The notes under the pieces were generated by a model. That model saw only the letters and a program-made list of their open reading frames with translations, did not search any database and had not been told where the DNA came from. A DNA stretch of 64,000 nt from Candidatus Laterigemmans baculatus (GTDB lineage: Bacteria > Planctomycetota > Planctomycetia > Pirellulales > Pirellulaceae): positions 1-64,000 of the forward strand of contig NZ_WRPR01000126.1 in NCBI RefSeq assembly GCF_010367455.1, in the 5' to 3' direction. A program made the translations under genes and the position numbers. Positions 43,301 through 50,492 of the stretch are shown one piece after another. The stretch's first letter is position 1; every line of letters begins with the position of its first letter.

Positions 43301-44283
43301 ATGCCGCAGGCTCGCAGTGCTGCGAGCAGCAACCGGAACCGCGTGATCGCAATGGCATACGGGTTCACATCGACGCCGTGGATCGAATCGAGCGTCCGCT
43401 GGACTAGCTCGCGTACTCCCGTCCCCGGCTCCTGACGCTGCCAACGGTCGAGGATGCGTGGGAAAGCGCCGAGCAGGAAGTGGCCGGATCCGCACGCAGG
43501 ATCAATCATGCGGAAGCGATTCTCACGCAAAGACGCTAAGCTCGCCAAGGAAGATCTGCCGCCGTCTTCCTCTTCGCGCCTTTGCGCCTTTGCGTGAGGC
43601 TCCAGACCGAATTCATCCAGGGCCGGATCGAGCGTCCGATCGAGGATGAATTCCTCCACGAATTCCGGCGTCTGCAGCAGCGCGTACTTTTTGCGTGCCG
43701 CTTCGGAGAGGTCCTGGTAGAGGTCGCCCAGGAACCGCGTGTCCCATTCGGGATCGGTGAAGTCGTGGACGAGCTGGCCGCTGTTGGCGTCGATCTTCTG
43801 AAAAAATTTCAGTAGATCGCCCGCTGCGTCACCACTGAGCCACGTCGGCTGCTGGTGAATGAGGTTGTGCCGCCCAAAAATCTCCTCGCCGCCCTTCAGC
43901 TTGGCCAATTCGCCAAACACATGCAGCAGGTACTCCCGGTCCGTCTCCGTCGGCGCCGAGCGGAAGTACAACTCATGCTCGTCCCGAGCCCGCTTCAGCC
44001 GCTCGCCTGGACCGGCCAGCCGCGGTGGATCGACCAGCTCGTTGTCTTCCAAGAAGCGAGCAAAAACGCAGGAAAGCACCCAGGCCGCGGCGATCTGAGT
44101 TGCGTAGTCCGAGAGCCAGTTTTCGTAACTGAGCGCCGTACGCTCCTGCTCCTTCGCCTTATTGAACTCGGCTTCGAGAGCCTCACGTACCTCCGGCATC
44201 TCGTCATGCCGCTCGCGCAGGTCAGCTTCGAGACGACGCAGTAGGGCCTGTAAATCTTTCAGCAGTTGTTGGCGATTTATCAT
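40312..44283 (-). CDS. pglX: PglX, adenine-specific DNA methyltransferase of BREX type 2, with six in-frame repeat insertions (1323 aa)
   Basis: PglX methylates host DNA in BREX systems. Motif I is MIDPACGSGHFLLGAF (about residue 257) and the catalytic motif IV VVANPPYITPKDR (about 390). The N-terminal helical region and the C-terminal target-recognition part fit PglX. Six palindromic repeats lie in frame. Four copies of family 1 are at residues of about 229-254, 844-867, 1041-1066 and 1144-1169, reading like LTQRRKGAKEG and APLREI. Two copies of family 2 are at about 443-463 and 908-934, with TDNCQLTTDNS. The first family 1 copy ends only a few residues before motif I. ATG 44283 (MINRQQLLKDLQALL) is preferred to 44301, which lies at the edge of another repeat. 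No frameshift or stop is seen. Confidence 0.88.
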   Translation of the reverse strand: MINRQQLLKDLQALLRRLEADLRERHDEMPEVREALEAEFNKAKEQERTALSYENWLSDYATQIAAAWVLSCVFARFLEDNELVDPPRLAGPGERLKRARDEHELYFRSAPTETDREYLLHVFGELAKLKGGEEIFGRHNLIHQQPTWLSGDAAGDLLKFFQKIDANSGQLVHDFTDPEWDTRFLGDLYQDLSEAARKKYALLQTPEFVEEFILDRTLDPALDEFGLEPHAKAQRREEEDGGRSSLASLASLRENRFRMIDPACGSGHFLLGAFPRILDRWQRQEPGTGVRELVQRTLDSIHGVDVNPYAIAITRFRLLLAALRACGITRLKDAPAFRMHLACGDSLYHGRESQLQFEDISDEAHYFATEDADELRRILREGTFHCVVANPPYITPKDRAANQAYRRLYPDSCHMKYSLAVPFMERLFRLAVKSGQFSGGGHQSSVVSHQSKGTDNCQLTTDNSRAAGYVGQITANSFMKREFGKKLIESFFPTMNLTHVIDTSGAYIPGHGTPTVILFGQNRKPVNGTIRTVMGIRGEPSTPDDPAQGRVWSAIIEQIDQPRSQSEFVSVGDSERELFHKHPWSIGGGGAAELKEELESSAASTVATHSICIGFGAILGEDEAFSGPGNSPRIRQLPSSRRRSIVEGEQVRDWSLGWQFNALFPYDQNIVLCDRSEIERWLWPVRSVLWQRNDFSKQSYRQCGRPYWEYHQIPIDRNQTPLSIVFGEVATHNHFVLDRGGKVFKQTAPVIKLPREASEDDHLALLGLLNSSTACFWMKQVCHNKGSTVDQHGARQRTSPFEDFFAYNATKLKQLPLPAARPLELTRDLDSLSQRLATFAPDQVLTQRRKGAKEGGSDLGVLAPLREALTTAHDAWTQTRGEMIRLQEDLDWQCYQLYGLLNEELVSGELSVVSDQSSGNGVQETDNCQLTTDNSLPIDLGQRAFEIVLARKNVQTTWFDRHGSTPITELPAHWPDDYRQLVERRIEAIEKNPQIALIEQPEYKRRWNTEPWESQVERALREWLLDRLEAYFDFDGRMSEGLTQRREGAKEEDGRESLGAFAPLREIRIVSTANLADVASKDAAFMEAAEVYRDDPAFDVHRLVEELVAAESVPLLPVLRYKPSGLRKRAEWERTWELQREEDELTQRRKGAKEGEERETLGALAPLREIPVPPKYTSGDFISTGGARYWALRGKLDVPKERWISFPHCEGEDGSLPIAWAGYDHLQQALAIGQYFQHIKDEVGGAGDPRLEPLLAGLLELIPWLKQWHNEPSAEYGGTRMGDYFEGFVQDEARQLGKTVDEIRAWQPPKKTSRGRGRRRAAT
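40777..40851. repeat. Family 1 repeat inside pglX (copy 4)
   Basis: The outer arms are CTCACGCAAAGGCGCCAAGG and GCGCCTTTGCGCCTTTGCGT. The minus strand reads in frame as LTQRRKGAKEGEERETLGAL then APLREI. Confidence 0.9.
41086..41160. repeat. Family 1 repeat inside pglX (copy 3)
   Basis: The arms CTCACGCAAAGG and CCTTTGCG-type sequence frame a variable centre. The minus strand reads LTQRREGAKEEDGRESLGAF then APLREI. Confidence 0.9.
41481..41558. repeat. Family 2 repeat inside pglX (second copy)
   Basis: AGTTGTCAGTCGTCAGTTGA and CACTGACAACTGATAACT are inverted arms. The minus strand reads LSVVSDQSSGNGVQETDNCQ then LTTDNS in frame. Confidence 0.85.
41683..41751. repeat. Family 1 repeat inside pglX (copy 2)
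   Basis: CTCACGCAAAGGCGCCAAGA pairs with GCGCCTTTGCGCCTTTGCGT. The minus strand reads LTQRRKGAKEGGSDLGVLAP then LREAL. Confidence 0.9.
42894..42957. repeat. Family 2 repeat inside pglX (first copy)
   Basis: AGTTGTCAGTAGTCAGTTGA and ACTGATGACTGACAACTGAC are inverted arms. The minus strand reads QSSVVSHQSKGTDNCQLTTD in frame. Confidence 0.85.
43522..43598. repeat. Family 1 repeat inside pglX (copy 1)
   Basis: CTCACGCAAAGACGCTAAGC and CGCGCCTTTGCGCCTTTGCG are the arms. The minus strand reads HAKAQRREEEDGGRSSLASL then ASLREN. It ends about three residues before the methyltransferase motif I. Confidence 0.9.
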
Positions 44284-44292
44284 GATCGATGT

Positions 44293-44364
44293 CTCACGCA
44301 AAGGCGCAAAGCTCGCAAAGTCGGGGTATTCGAGGTTCTTGGCGTCTTTGCGCCTTTGCGTGAG
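44293..44364. repeat. Family 1 repeat directly upstream of pglX
   Basis: CTCACGCAAAGGCGCAAAGC and GTCTTTGCGCCTTTGCGTGA are the arms. It occupies the gap between the GxxExxY gene and pglX, so it forms a hairpin next to the pglX start. Confidence 0.88.
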
Positions 44365-44367
44365 GTC

Positions 44368-44751
44368 TTACTCGTTTAAACCATTTACTACACGCGAGAG
44401 GCCGTCTTTCATCAGCTCCTCGCCGAAATTGATCAGTAACCCTAGTCGGCTGTTCGTCAGTCGCAGGTAAGTCAGCAGCACCTTCTTATGAACCGGAGCG
44501 ATTTTCTCGATGGACTTCAATTCCACGACCAAGCGGCGTTCCACGAACACATCAATTCGGAAGCCAACCTCCAGTTTTGTGTCGTCCCACACTACGGGAA
44601 CAGGGACCTCCGCCTCCACCTGAAGTCCGCGTTTACGCAGCTCATGCACCATCACCGCCTGGTATACGGATTCCAACAGTCCTGGTCCGAGCTGGCGATG
44701 GATCTGGTACGCCGTGTCGACGGTGGTTCGTGCTAGGTCGTTCTCGGTCAT
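44368..44751 (-). CDS. GxxExxY protein, 127 aa
   Basis: The signature GPGLLESVY (residues about 25-33) defines the GxxExxY family. A PD-(D/E)xK-like core is visible as GFRIDVFVERRLVVELKS (about 66-84), which suggests a small nuclease fold whose activity is untested in most members. The start MTENDLARTTVDTAYQIHRQ at ATG 44751 is chosen; a start seven codons earlier lies in the edge of a repeat. It sits between pglW and pglX, flanked on both sides by family 1 repeats, and could be BREX cargo or part of the repeat mobilisation. Confidence 0.82.
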   Translation of the reverse strand: MTENDLARTTVDTAYQIHRQLGPGLLESVYQAVMVHELRKRGLQVEAEVPVPVVWDDTKLEVGFRIDVFVERRLVVELKSIEKIAPVHKKVLLTYLRLTNSRLGLLINFGEELMKDGLSRVVNGLNE

Positions 44752-44763
44752 GGCGGGATGAGC

Positions 44764-44834
44764 CTCACGCAAAGGCGCAAAGCTCGCAAAGGGGGGAATT
44801 CAGTTTCCTTGGCGCCTTTGCGCCTTTGCGTGAG
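44764..44834. repeat. Family 1 palindromic repeat
   Basis: CTCACGCAAAGGCGCAAAGC and GGCGCCTTTGCGCCTTTGCG pair at the ends. It lies between pglW and the GxxExxY gene, just beyond the pglW stop. Confidence 0.88.
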
Positions 44835-44844
44835 GCCTCGTTCA

Positions 44845-47800
44845 TCATTCGGGCCCTACTGCTGCTAAATGCCGACTGCGGTGTACGTTTCTGATCCAAC
44901 TCTCAGGAACCTGCGCTCGCTGAGCGGGGCTCAAGACTGGAATCGCCTTGCCATCCATCAGGGGCTGATGGTCTCCGGGAACTAGGAGCCAGAGGCCGGG
45001 GAGTCGGCCGTCGCGGCCGAGGGCGTCTCGGAGACGGTCTAGCAGGTCGAGTTGCTCGTAACGGCCGAGCAGGTTCGCGTAGGTCAGCAGGACGGTGCGG
45101 TCGCTGCCGCGGATCTGCTCTTCCATCTGCTTCACCGCCCGACTGACCAGCATCAGCAATTTGCGCCAGTCGCCGCTGCCGGGTTTGGCATCGGTCTTCA
45201 AGACCAACGTCCAGTCGACGCGGGCTTTCTCGGCGGCGGCCTTGAGCTGCTCGAGGAACGTCGCCTCAAAATCGACCACTTCCACCGAGAAGCGACGCGC
45301 GATCTCCTCGACCGCTTGTTGGTAATCGCGAGGGTGGACCAGTAGCGCCAAAAACGCTCCGTCGCGGGCGGCTCGCTGCAGCCGCTCTTCAAACTGCCGC
45401 GCATCGGCTTCCTCCGGCGAGAGCTCTCCGGCCGGCAATGGTCCCCGGGTGGTCGGTTGGCGCTGCAGCGTCTCGCTGCCGCTGGTGACGGTGAAGCCGC
45501 TCCCTCTGGGGCCGACGTAGCAGCCGACGCCGCGTCGACCGTGTTTGCGGTAATCGGCGGCTGGGTCCCAGCGGAGTTCCAGCCCTGCGGCGCGGAGCAT
45601 ATCGTCCAGCTGTGGGCGTCCGGGCAGCGGCGCCGCGTCAGGATAGCGGCCCTGCACCCGCTCGAGCACTTCTTCGACCGTCAATTGCTTCACGCCGACC
45701 AGCGCGTTGTACGACAGTCGCAGTGCCCGAGTTGCCTCCATCCCGCGGGGATAGATTTCCTGACGGCTGGAAACCGCAGCGGTTTCGGATGCCGCAGTGG
45801 CGAGCCGCAGCAGGCGGGAATCGGTCAGCGGCTCGGCTTCGTGCGGCAACGGTACGGCCCGCAATCGCTCCATCGCGCGAGCGGGAGCGGCCAGGGGATC
45901 TTCCGCGGCGAGCTGATCGGCCACGCGGCCGAGCGAGAAAGCGTAACCAGCGAGCTCTTGGCCGGTGGCGACGATGACGCGTCCGCCCTCGCGGCGCACC
46001 AGGAAACGCGGCTCGGCCGTGGTGCGTTCCACTTCTAGCGCGGCACGTGTGACCGCTGCCGCCAGCTGCGACCGCATCGGCTCGTCTTGCACCGAACCAC
46101 GCGCGGCGAGAACTGCCTCGCTGAGATCCGCGGCGGACAGCACCCCGCCGGCCGCGACCAGAATCTCGTGGATCTCTTCTCGCAGCCGGCTGATCGCAGC
46201 ATCCCGCCGCCAGCGTTCTTGCAACTTGCCCACGATCTGCCCCACGCGGGCTCGAGTCACCTCGACGCAGCGAGCCACGTCCGACTGCGTCGCCCACGCT
46301 TGCTGTGCATCGGAAGCGAGTCCCAGGAGGATTTCGAGCACCCGCTGCTGCGCCTGCCCGGCTCGAGTGCTGGCTTTCGTGACGCGACGAATCAGCAGAT
46401 CCACGCTGAGGCTGTCGACATCCTCGTCTTTCGCCTCTTCATCGCTTACCTGCGGAACGCCGCCCGCCTGCTCAGGTCGTCCCAGCCGCTCTCGCAGGAT
46501 GCGGATCGCCAGCGAGATCTCGCGACGCGTCTTGTTGCCCACGCCGCGCAACCGCAGGATGCGGCGCATCGGGAAGGTCAGCAGATCCTCGACGGTGAGA
46601 ATGTTGGCTCGGTCGAGGGCGTTGGTGGCGCGGGTGCCCAGGCCTAATTCCGGGATTTGAGTGTCGAACGTGGCATCGGCGAGCAGCTCCCGCAGCTGAT
46701 CCTCGTCCTCGACGTCGGTCAGCGCTCCGGCTTCCTCGACGCCTTCGAAGCTCAGCCGCCAAGCCCGCTGCATCTCCTCGGCGTTGTCAAAACGCTCGCT
46801 GGGATCCCGCCGCAGGGCTTGCTCGAAAAACGCGGTCAGCGATTCGCGTAGTCCGCTGTCGAACAGCTCCGGATTGATCGTCACTTCACAGCTGTCGGGC
46901 AGCTGTGACGGTTCGGTGATGCCGTCTCCCCACAGGGGCAACGTGCCGGTGGCCAGTTCGTAAAGCGTGACAGCCGCGGCATAGCGTTCCGCGTGCAGGT
47001 CCCACCGCGGAGGCGAGGGCTTGCGCGTTGGGAGCGTCGGGTCTAGGTAGTGCTTCGTGCCCGCACGGATGTTTTCCGCTGGCGTGCGGGAGAGCGAGAA
47101 GTCGAACACTAAAGCGTGAAGCCGGTTGCTACGGCCAGCTTGTGCCACAGCGATGTTGTCCGGCTTGATGTCGCGGTGCGGGATTCCCTGCTCTTCCAGG
47201 AAATTCAAGACGTCCAGCAGGTCTTCGCCGAACCGCTGAAGCAGATCGATGTGAAGTCGCCCGTCACGCCGCACCCGCTGGCCCAGCGTCTCGATCTTCT
47301 TCTTGGCTCGCTCGACGAAGGCCGGCTTCATCAGGAAGCCAGCGTACGAGCCGATCTCTACGGGTGAATCCAGCTCGACGATCCGTGCGTGCCGCAGCTT
47401 GCCGAGAATCTCCGCCTCTTCGTGGATGCGGTCGTTGTGATCGGTGTCGTTGGCAACCTTGAGGATGAAATTCTGCTCGCCCCGTTCGACTAGGAACGCG
47501 ATCGACGTCGACCCTTCGCCGATGCGGCGGACAACGGTGTAGCCGCCAGGGAACGTGTCCCCTTTGCTCGCATGATGCGGATCGTCGACGTGGTCGACGT
47601 CGGGACTGGCCACCTCCGCTTCGACCGCGTCCAGATCCTCGAGAAAACGAGCCACGGACTCGGGGCGATTGGGTACTTCAGGGTGCGTGCTTTCCTGGAC
47701 CAGCGACTGGAGTGCCTCACCGGCGCCACCAAGGACCGAGCTGATCTGCAGCCCGCGGGTCTCGCGGAGCTTGTTGCTCAGCTCCAGGCCATTCGCCGCG

Positions 47801-49140
47801 GGGGCTTCCCCGGAAAAGAGGTGATAGGCGATGCAGCCGAGCGAGAAGACATCGAGGTGTTCGCCGGTGTTGTCCCCGTCGGACATGGCTTCTGGCGCCA
47901 TGTAGGCGGTGCTGATGTCGTCGACCAGCTGATCCACATGGGACGTGGCGGTGATCTCGCGGGAGACGCCGCTGGACGCAGTGCCGCCGCGGTAGCCGGC
48001 CTGCCAGTTGAAGATCTTCACCCGGGGGCGACCGCCAGCATTGGTAACCAGGATGTTCTGGGGGCTGAGGGCGCGGTGGACGATTTTCTTCTCGTGGGCG
48101 TACTGCACGACTTCAGCGATTTGCCGCAGGAGCTCGAGGCGAGCTTCGGGAGTCAGCTTGGCGCCGCGTTGGGCCAGGAAGTGGTCAAGCCGCAGGCTGA
48201 GCGGGTCGTGCTCGAAGATCAGCGCTGGGCCCAACTCGTGCTCGGTGAACCCGTAGATGCGGAGGATGCCGGGGTGCTCGAGCGTTTCCAGCAGCTGGGC
48301 TTCGCGCATGGCCGCCCGCTGGATCATCTGCCGGTCATCGTCGTTGGCACTGGTGCGAACGAGATAGATACGAACGCGGCGCCGCGTCTGAGACAGCTGG
48401 ACGTGCGTCGCCAGCCAATCCTGGTAGGCCGGACGGCCGCCGAGCTCTTTTCCTTCGCCAAGCAGTTGCTTCAGCTCGAAGTCACTGACTTTGCGATGCC
48501 GTCGAGACGGCCGGATACCGGCTTGGTCCATCGCCTGGCAGATCAGCCGCGCGGTTTCGCGGTCGCCGCCTCCCTTCGGATGCGGATCGAGTCCCGGGCA
48601 CTCCCGCCGCTCAAGAGCCGCCATGATCCCCGGCCGCGGCCCCTCGGACTCCTCTCCGCCGTCACGAATGCAGACGCGGTAGGCGGCGGTGCCTTCCAGC
48701 TGGAGCCGGAGGGCGGGAGCCGAGCAGAAGACCAGGGACTCGATGAACGGGACCCGCCCCCGCTTGCGCTTGACGACTTTCTGCCGCCCGAGCAGCGAAG
48801 CCAGCTTTTTGGCCTTTTGGTTCGCCAGGTACAGCGGGTTATCGGTCGTGACGAGTTTTCCGTCCGGCTTCTGCCAGGTCCACGTGCCGGCATCCCCCCG
48901 CAGCTCACCCGGCTGGGATTTGATCTCGACTAGGAACAGCCCGACCGGGGAAAGGACGAGCAGGTCGACTTCGTTGATGCTGCCGTCATCGGCGATGAAC
49001 TCGAAGTTCGACCACGCGCGGAACGGCTCGCGCTCGGGCAGCCGCTCGCGGACAAAGTCCAGCGCGTCGCGTTCCCAGGGAAACTGCGACTCCGAAACGG
49101 TCGTCCAAAACTGCGAGCCCATACCTGATTTGCTTTCCAC
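44845..49140 (-). CDS. pglW: PglW, NERD and kinase-domain protein of BREX type 2, 1431 aa
   Basis: The order of domains is as follows. NERD nuclease-related domain: EVDLLVLSPVGLFLVEIKSQ at about 56-75. First kinase-like domain at about 245-500: KIVHRALSPQNILVTNAGG has HRA instead of HRD, and KIFNW replaces the DFG motif, so it looks catalytically dead. Second kinase domain at about 540-800: GEGSTSIAFLVERGEQNFILK, HRDIKPDNIAV at about 655, and DFSLSR replacing DFG. Then an RNA polymerase alpha-CTD-like helix-hairpin-helix (AFNVGRATVNALDRANI-type, RGVGNKTRREIS) at about 830-890, HTH-like repeats and the usual C-terminal PglW region. The kinase phosphorylates partners in the Pgl system. Only the second domain is likely to be active. 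The gene is first in the BREX transcription unit after the HTH gene. Confidence 0.9.
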   Translation of the reverse strand: MESKSGMGSQFWTTVSESQFPWERDALDFVRERLPEREPFRAWSNFEFIADDGSINEVDLLVLSPVGLFLVEIKSQPGELRGDAGTWTWQKPDGKLVTTDNPLYLANQKAKKLASLLGRQKVVKRKRGRVPFIESLVFCSAPALRLQLEGTAAYRVCIRDGGEESEGPRPGIMAALERRECPGLDPHPKGGGDRETARLICQAMDQAGIRPSRRHRKVSDFELKQLLGEGKELGGRPAYQDWLATHVQLSQTRRRVRIYLVRTSANDDDRQMIQRAAMREAQLLETLEHPGILRIYGFTEHELGPALIFEHDPLSLRLDHFLAQRGAKLTPEARLELLRQIAEVVQYAHEKKIVHRALSPQNILVTNAGGRPRVKIFNWQAGYRGGTASSGVSREITATSHVDQLVDDISTAYMAPEAMSDGDNTGEHLDVFSLGCIAYHLFSGEAPAANGLELSNKLRETRGLQISSVLGGAGEALQSLVQESTHPEVPNRPESVARFLEDLDAVEAEVASPDVDHVDDPHHASKGDTFPGGYTVVRRIGEGSTSIAFLVERGEQNFILKVANDTDHNDRIHEEAEILGKLRHARIVELDSPVEIGSYAGFLMKPAFVERAKKKIETLGQRVRRDGRLHIDLLQRFGEDLLDVLNFLEEQGIPHRDIKPDNIAVAQAGRSNRLHALVFDFSLSRTPAENIRAGTKHYLDPTLPTRKPSPPRWDLHAERYAAAVTLYELATGTLPLWGDGITEPSQLPDSCEVTINPELFDSGLRESLTAFFEQALRRDPSERFDNAEEMQRAWRLSFEGVEEAGALTDVEDEDQLRELLADATFDTQIPELGLGTRATNALDRANILTVEDLLTFPMRRILRLRGVGNKTRREISLAIRILRERLGRPEQAGGVPQVSDEEAKDEDVDSLSVDLLIRRVTKASTRAGQAQQRVLEILLGLASDAQQAWATQSDVARCVEVTRARVGQIVGKLQERWRRDAAISRLREEIHEILVAAGGVLSAADLSEAVLAARGSVQDEPMRSQLAAAVTRAALEVERTTAEPRFLVRREGGRVIVATGQELAGYAFSLGRVADQLAAEDPLAAPARAMERLRAVPLPHEAEPLTDSRLLRLATAASETAAVSSRQEIYPRGMEATRALRLSYNALVGVKQLTVEEVLERVQGRYPDAAPLPGRPQLDDMLRAAGLELRWDPAADYRKHGRRGVGCYVGPRGSGFTVTSGSETLQRQPTTRGPLPAGELSPEEADARQFEERLQRAARDGAFLALLVHPRDYQQAVEEIARRFSVEVVDFEATFLEQLKAAAEKARVDWTLVLKTDAKPGSGDWRKLLMLVSRAVKQMEEQIRGSDRTVLLTYANLLGRYEQLDLLDRLRDALGRDGRLPGLWLLVPGDHQPLMDGKAIPVLSPAQRAQVPESWIRNVHRSRHLAAVGPE

Positions 49141-49176
49141 GATGCCCTGATGCCGCCCTGCCCCCGGGCATTCACA

Positions 49177-49398
49177 CTACTTCGGCTGTTGCCGCTGTCC
49201 GGATCCAGAGCTACGAGAGCTTTCGATCCGTGCGAGCAATTCCTCGAGATCAGCGATCTTGAACAGCCGATAGCCGTTGATCGGGTTGCGGTGCTCGGGC
49301 AGCTTGCCGCTGGATCCCCAGCTGCGGAGCGTATTGGGGGAGACCCCCAGAAAGGCCGCCGCTTCTTTGATCGTGAGATAATCGTCGAGATTCGGCAT
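49177..49398 (-). CDS. MerR-type helix-turn-helix protein, 73 aa
   Basis: ATG 49398 (MPNLDDYLTIKEAAAFLGVS) is chosen because it begins the DNA-binding domain; an upstream ATG adds 16 residues without structure. The motif LTIKEAAAFLGVSPNTLRSW followed by RNPINGYRLFKIADLEELLA is an excisionase/MerR-type winged HTH. The ending is Ser/Gln-rich. It lies 36 bp upstream of pglW and is likely a local regulator of the BREX operon, as small HTH genes are in many BREX loci. It could equally be a remnant of an excisionase. Confidence 0.8.
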   Translation of the reverse strand: MPNLDDYLTIKEAAAFLGVSPNTLRSWGSSGKLPEHRNPINGYRLFKIADLEELLARIESSRSSGSGQRQQPK

Positions 49399-49583
49399 CA
49401 CCCGCCCCTCCTCCGGAGGAAATCCGCCCCCGCACAACCCGGGCACAAGGATGCACGAACCCTACCAAACCCGAGGGCGCGAGAGAAGCTGGCATACGGA
49501 TGCCGCTAGCGAGCGACAGAGGCCGAAATGGCCGCTGACCTACATTCGGCATACATCGTTGGGGCGGAGCGGCACGCGGTTAT

Positions 49584-50492
49584 TCATTGAATAGTCGAAC
49601 GACCTCCGCCGTTTCTTAGCACCAGCGTTTCACCTTCCCCCATTACGACCAGCTGATACCCCACACCGGAAGCAACCATCCGGGACTTGACCTCTGCGAA
49701 TGCTTCGTAGGAATCTGGCCAGACTGCAATACTCACGGCTTTTCCCTTGGATCTGATTTCTAGTATCAGCTGCTCTATGCGTTTCCATCCGTCAGAGGTG
49801 GCAACCGGCCAGCCCGATCCCGCTAACGGTGTAATCATCAATTCGGTAGCCAGGCTTCCAGCAGTCGTAACATGCCGGCTATTGACGCCTAGACCAAAGG
49901 CGTCAGGCTCCATCGCCAAAAACACCCTCTGAGATTGCAGCAGCAGCAGGACTGATGCTGCATTCGAGTCCCGCACACGCGGCACCTGCAGGGTCTGTTG
50001 CTGGTCTGCCAACGTGGTGCGCAGTGCAGCAGTCGCTTGGTTCACCTGGTTCTGGACGGCCTGCAGTTCCGCTGGAACTCGTCGGTTCTCTTCCTCGAGT
50101 CGCGAGTTTTCGGCGAGGACTTCCGCGAGTTGCCGTGTCTGCGACGCATTCATCGCCGTCATCTCGGCAAGCTCACTGGTCAACTGGTCCAGTTGCGCCG
50201 CGAGCTCCTGAAACTGCGCGTCTTCGGGTAACTCGGCACGCGCGGGCGAATTTGCTAATGACTGCTGAAGATCAGCATGTTGGGCGGCTAGCAAATCGAG
50301 CTTCGTGATTAGCTCGCGGACTTCATCGGGCGTTGGCGGTTGCTGGTCTGACCTCTCTGGGGATTTAACGATTGCACGCGTCTGAATCATGATGGCCAGC
50401 AGGATCGCCAAAAAGACGATCCCGCCGAAGGTGTTGCAAATCGTATCGAGAAACAGGTCGAAACTCGAGCTGTCGGACATTTCTCGCTTCAC
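49584..50492 (-). CDS. ExbD/MotB-like single-pass membrane protein B, 302 aa
   Basis: The N terminus SFDLFLDTICNTFGGIVFLA then ILLAIM is one transmembrane segment with an Asp just before it, as in the stator proteins ExbD, TolR and MotB. A long coiled coil follows (about 40-170). The C-terminal domain (about 185-302) is strand-rich, with SVAVWPDSYEAFAEVKSRMV-like elements as in ExbD. There is no OmpA-type peptidoglycan-binding motif. The start overlaps the stop of the preceding gene as ATGA. It is the last gene of the eight-gene operon. The lengths of the two partners are similar, so they may form a heterodimeric stator. Confidence 0.7.
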   Translation of the reverse strand: MKREMSDSSSFDLFLDTICNTFGGIVFLAILLAIMIQTRAIVKSPERSDQQPPTPDEVRELITKLDLLAAQHADLQQSLANSPARAELPEDAQFQELAAQLDQLTSELAEMTAMNASQTRQLAEVLAENSRLEEENRRVPAELQAVQNQVNQATAALRTTLADQQQTLQVPRVRDSNAASVLLLLQSQRVFLAMEPDAFGLGVNSRHVTTAGSLATELMITPLAGSGWPVATSDGWKRIEQLILEIRSKGKAVSIAVWPDSYEAFAEVKSRMVASGVGYQLVVMGEGETLVLRNGGGRSTIQ

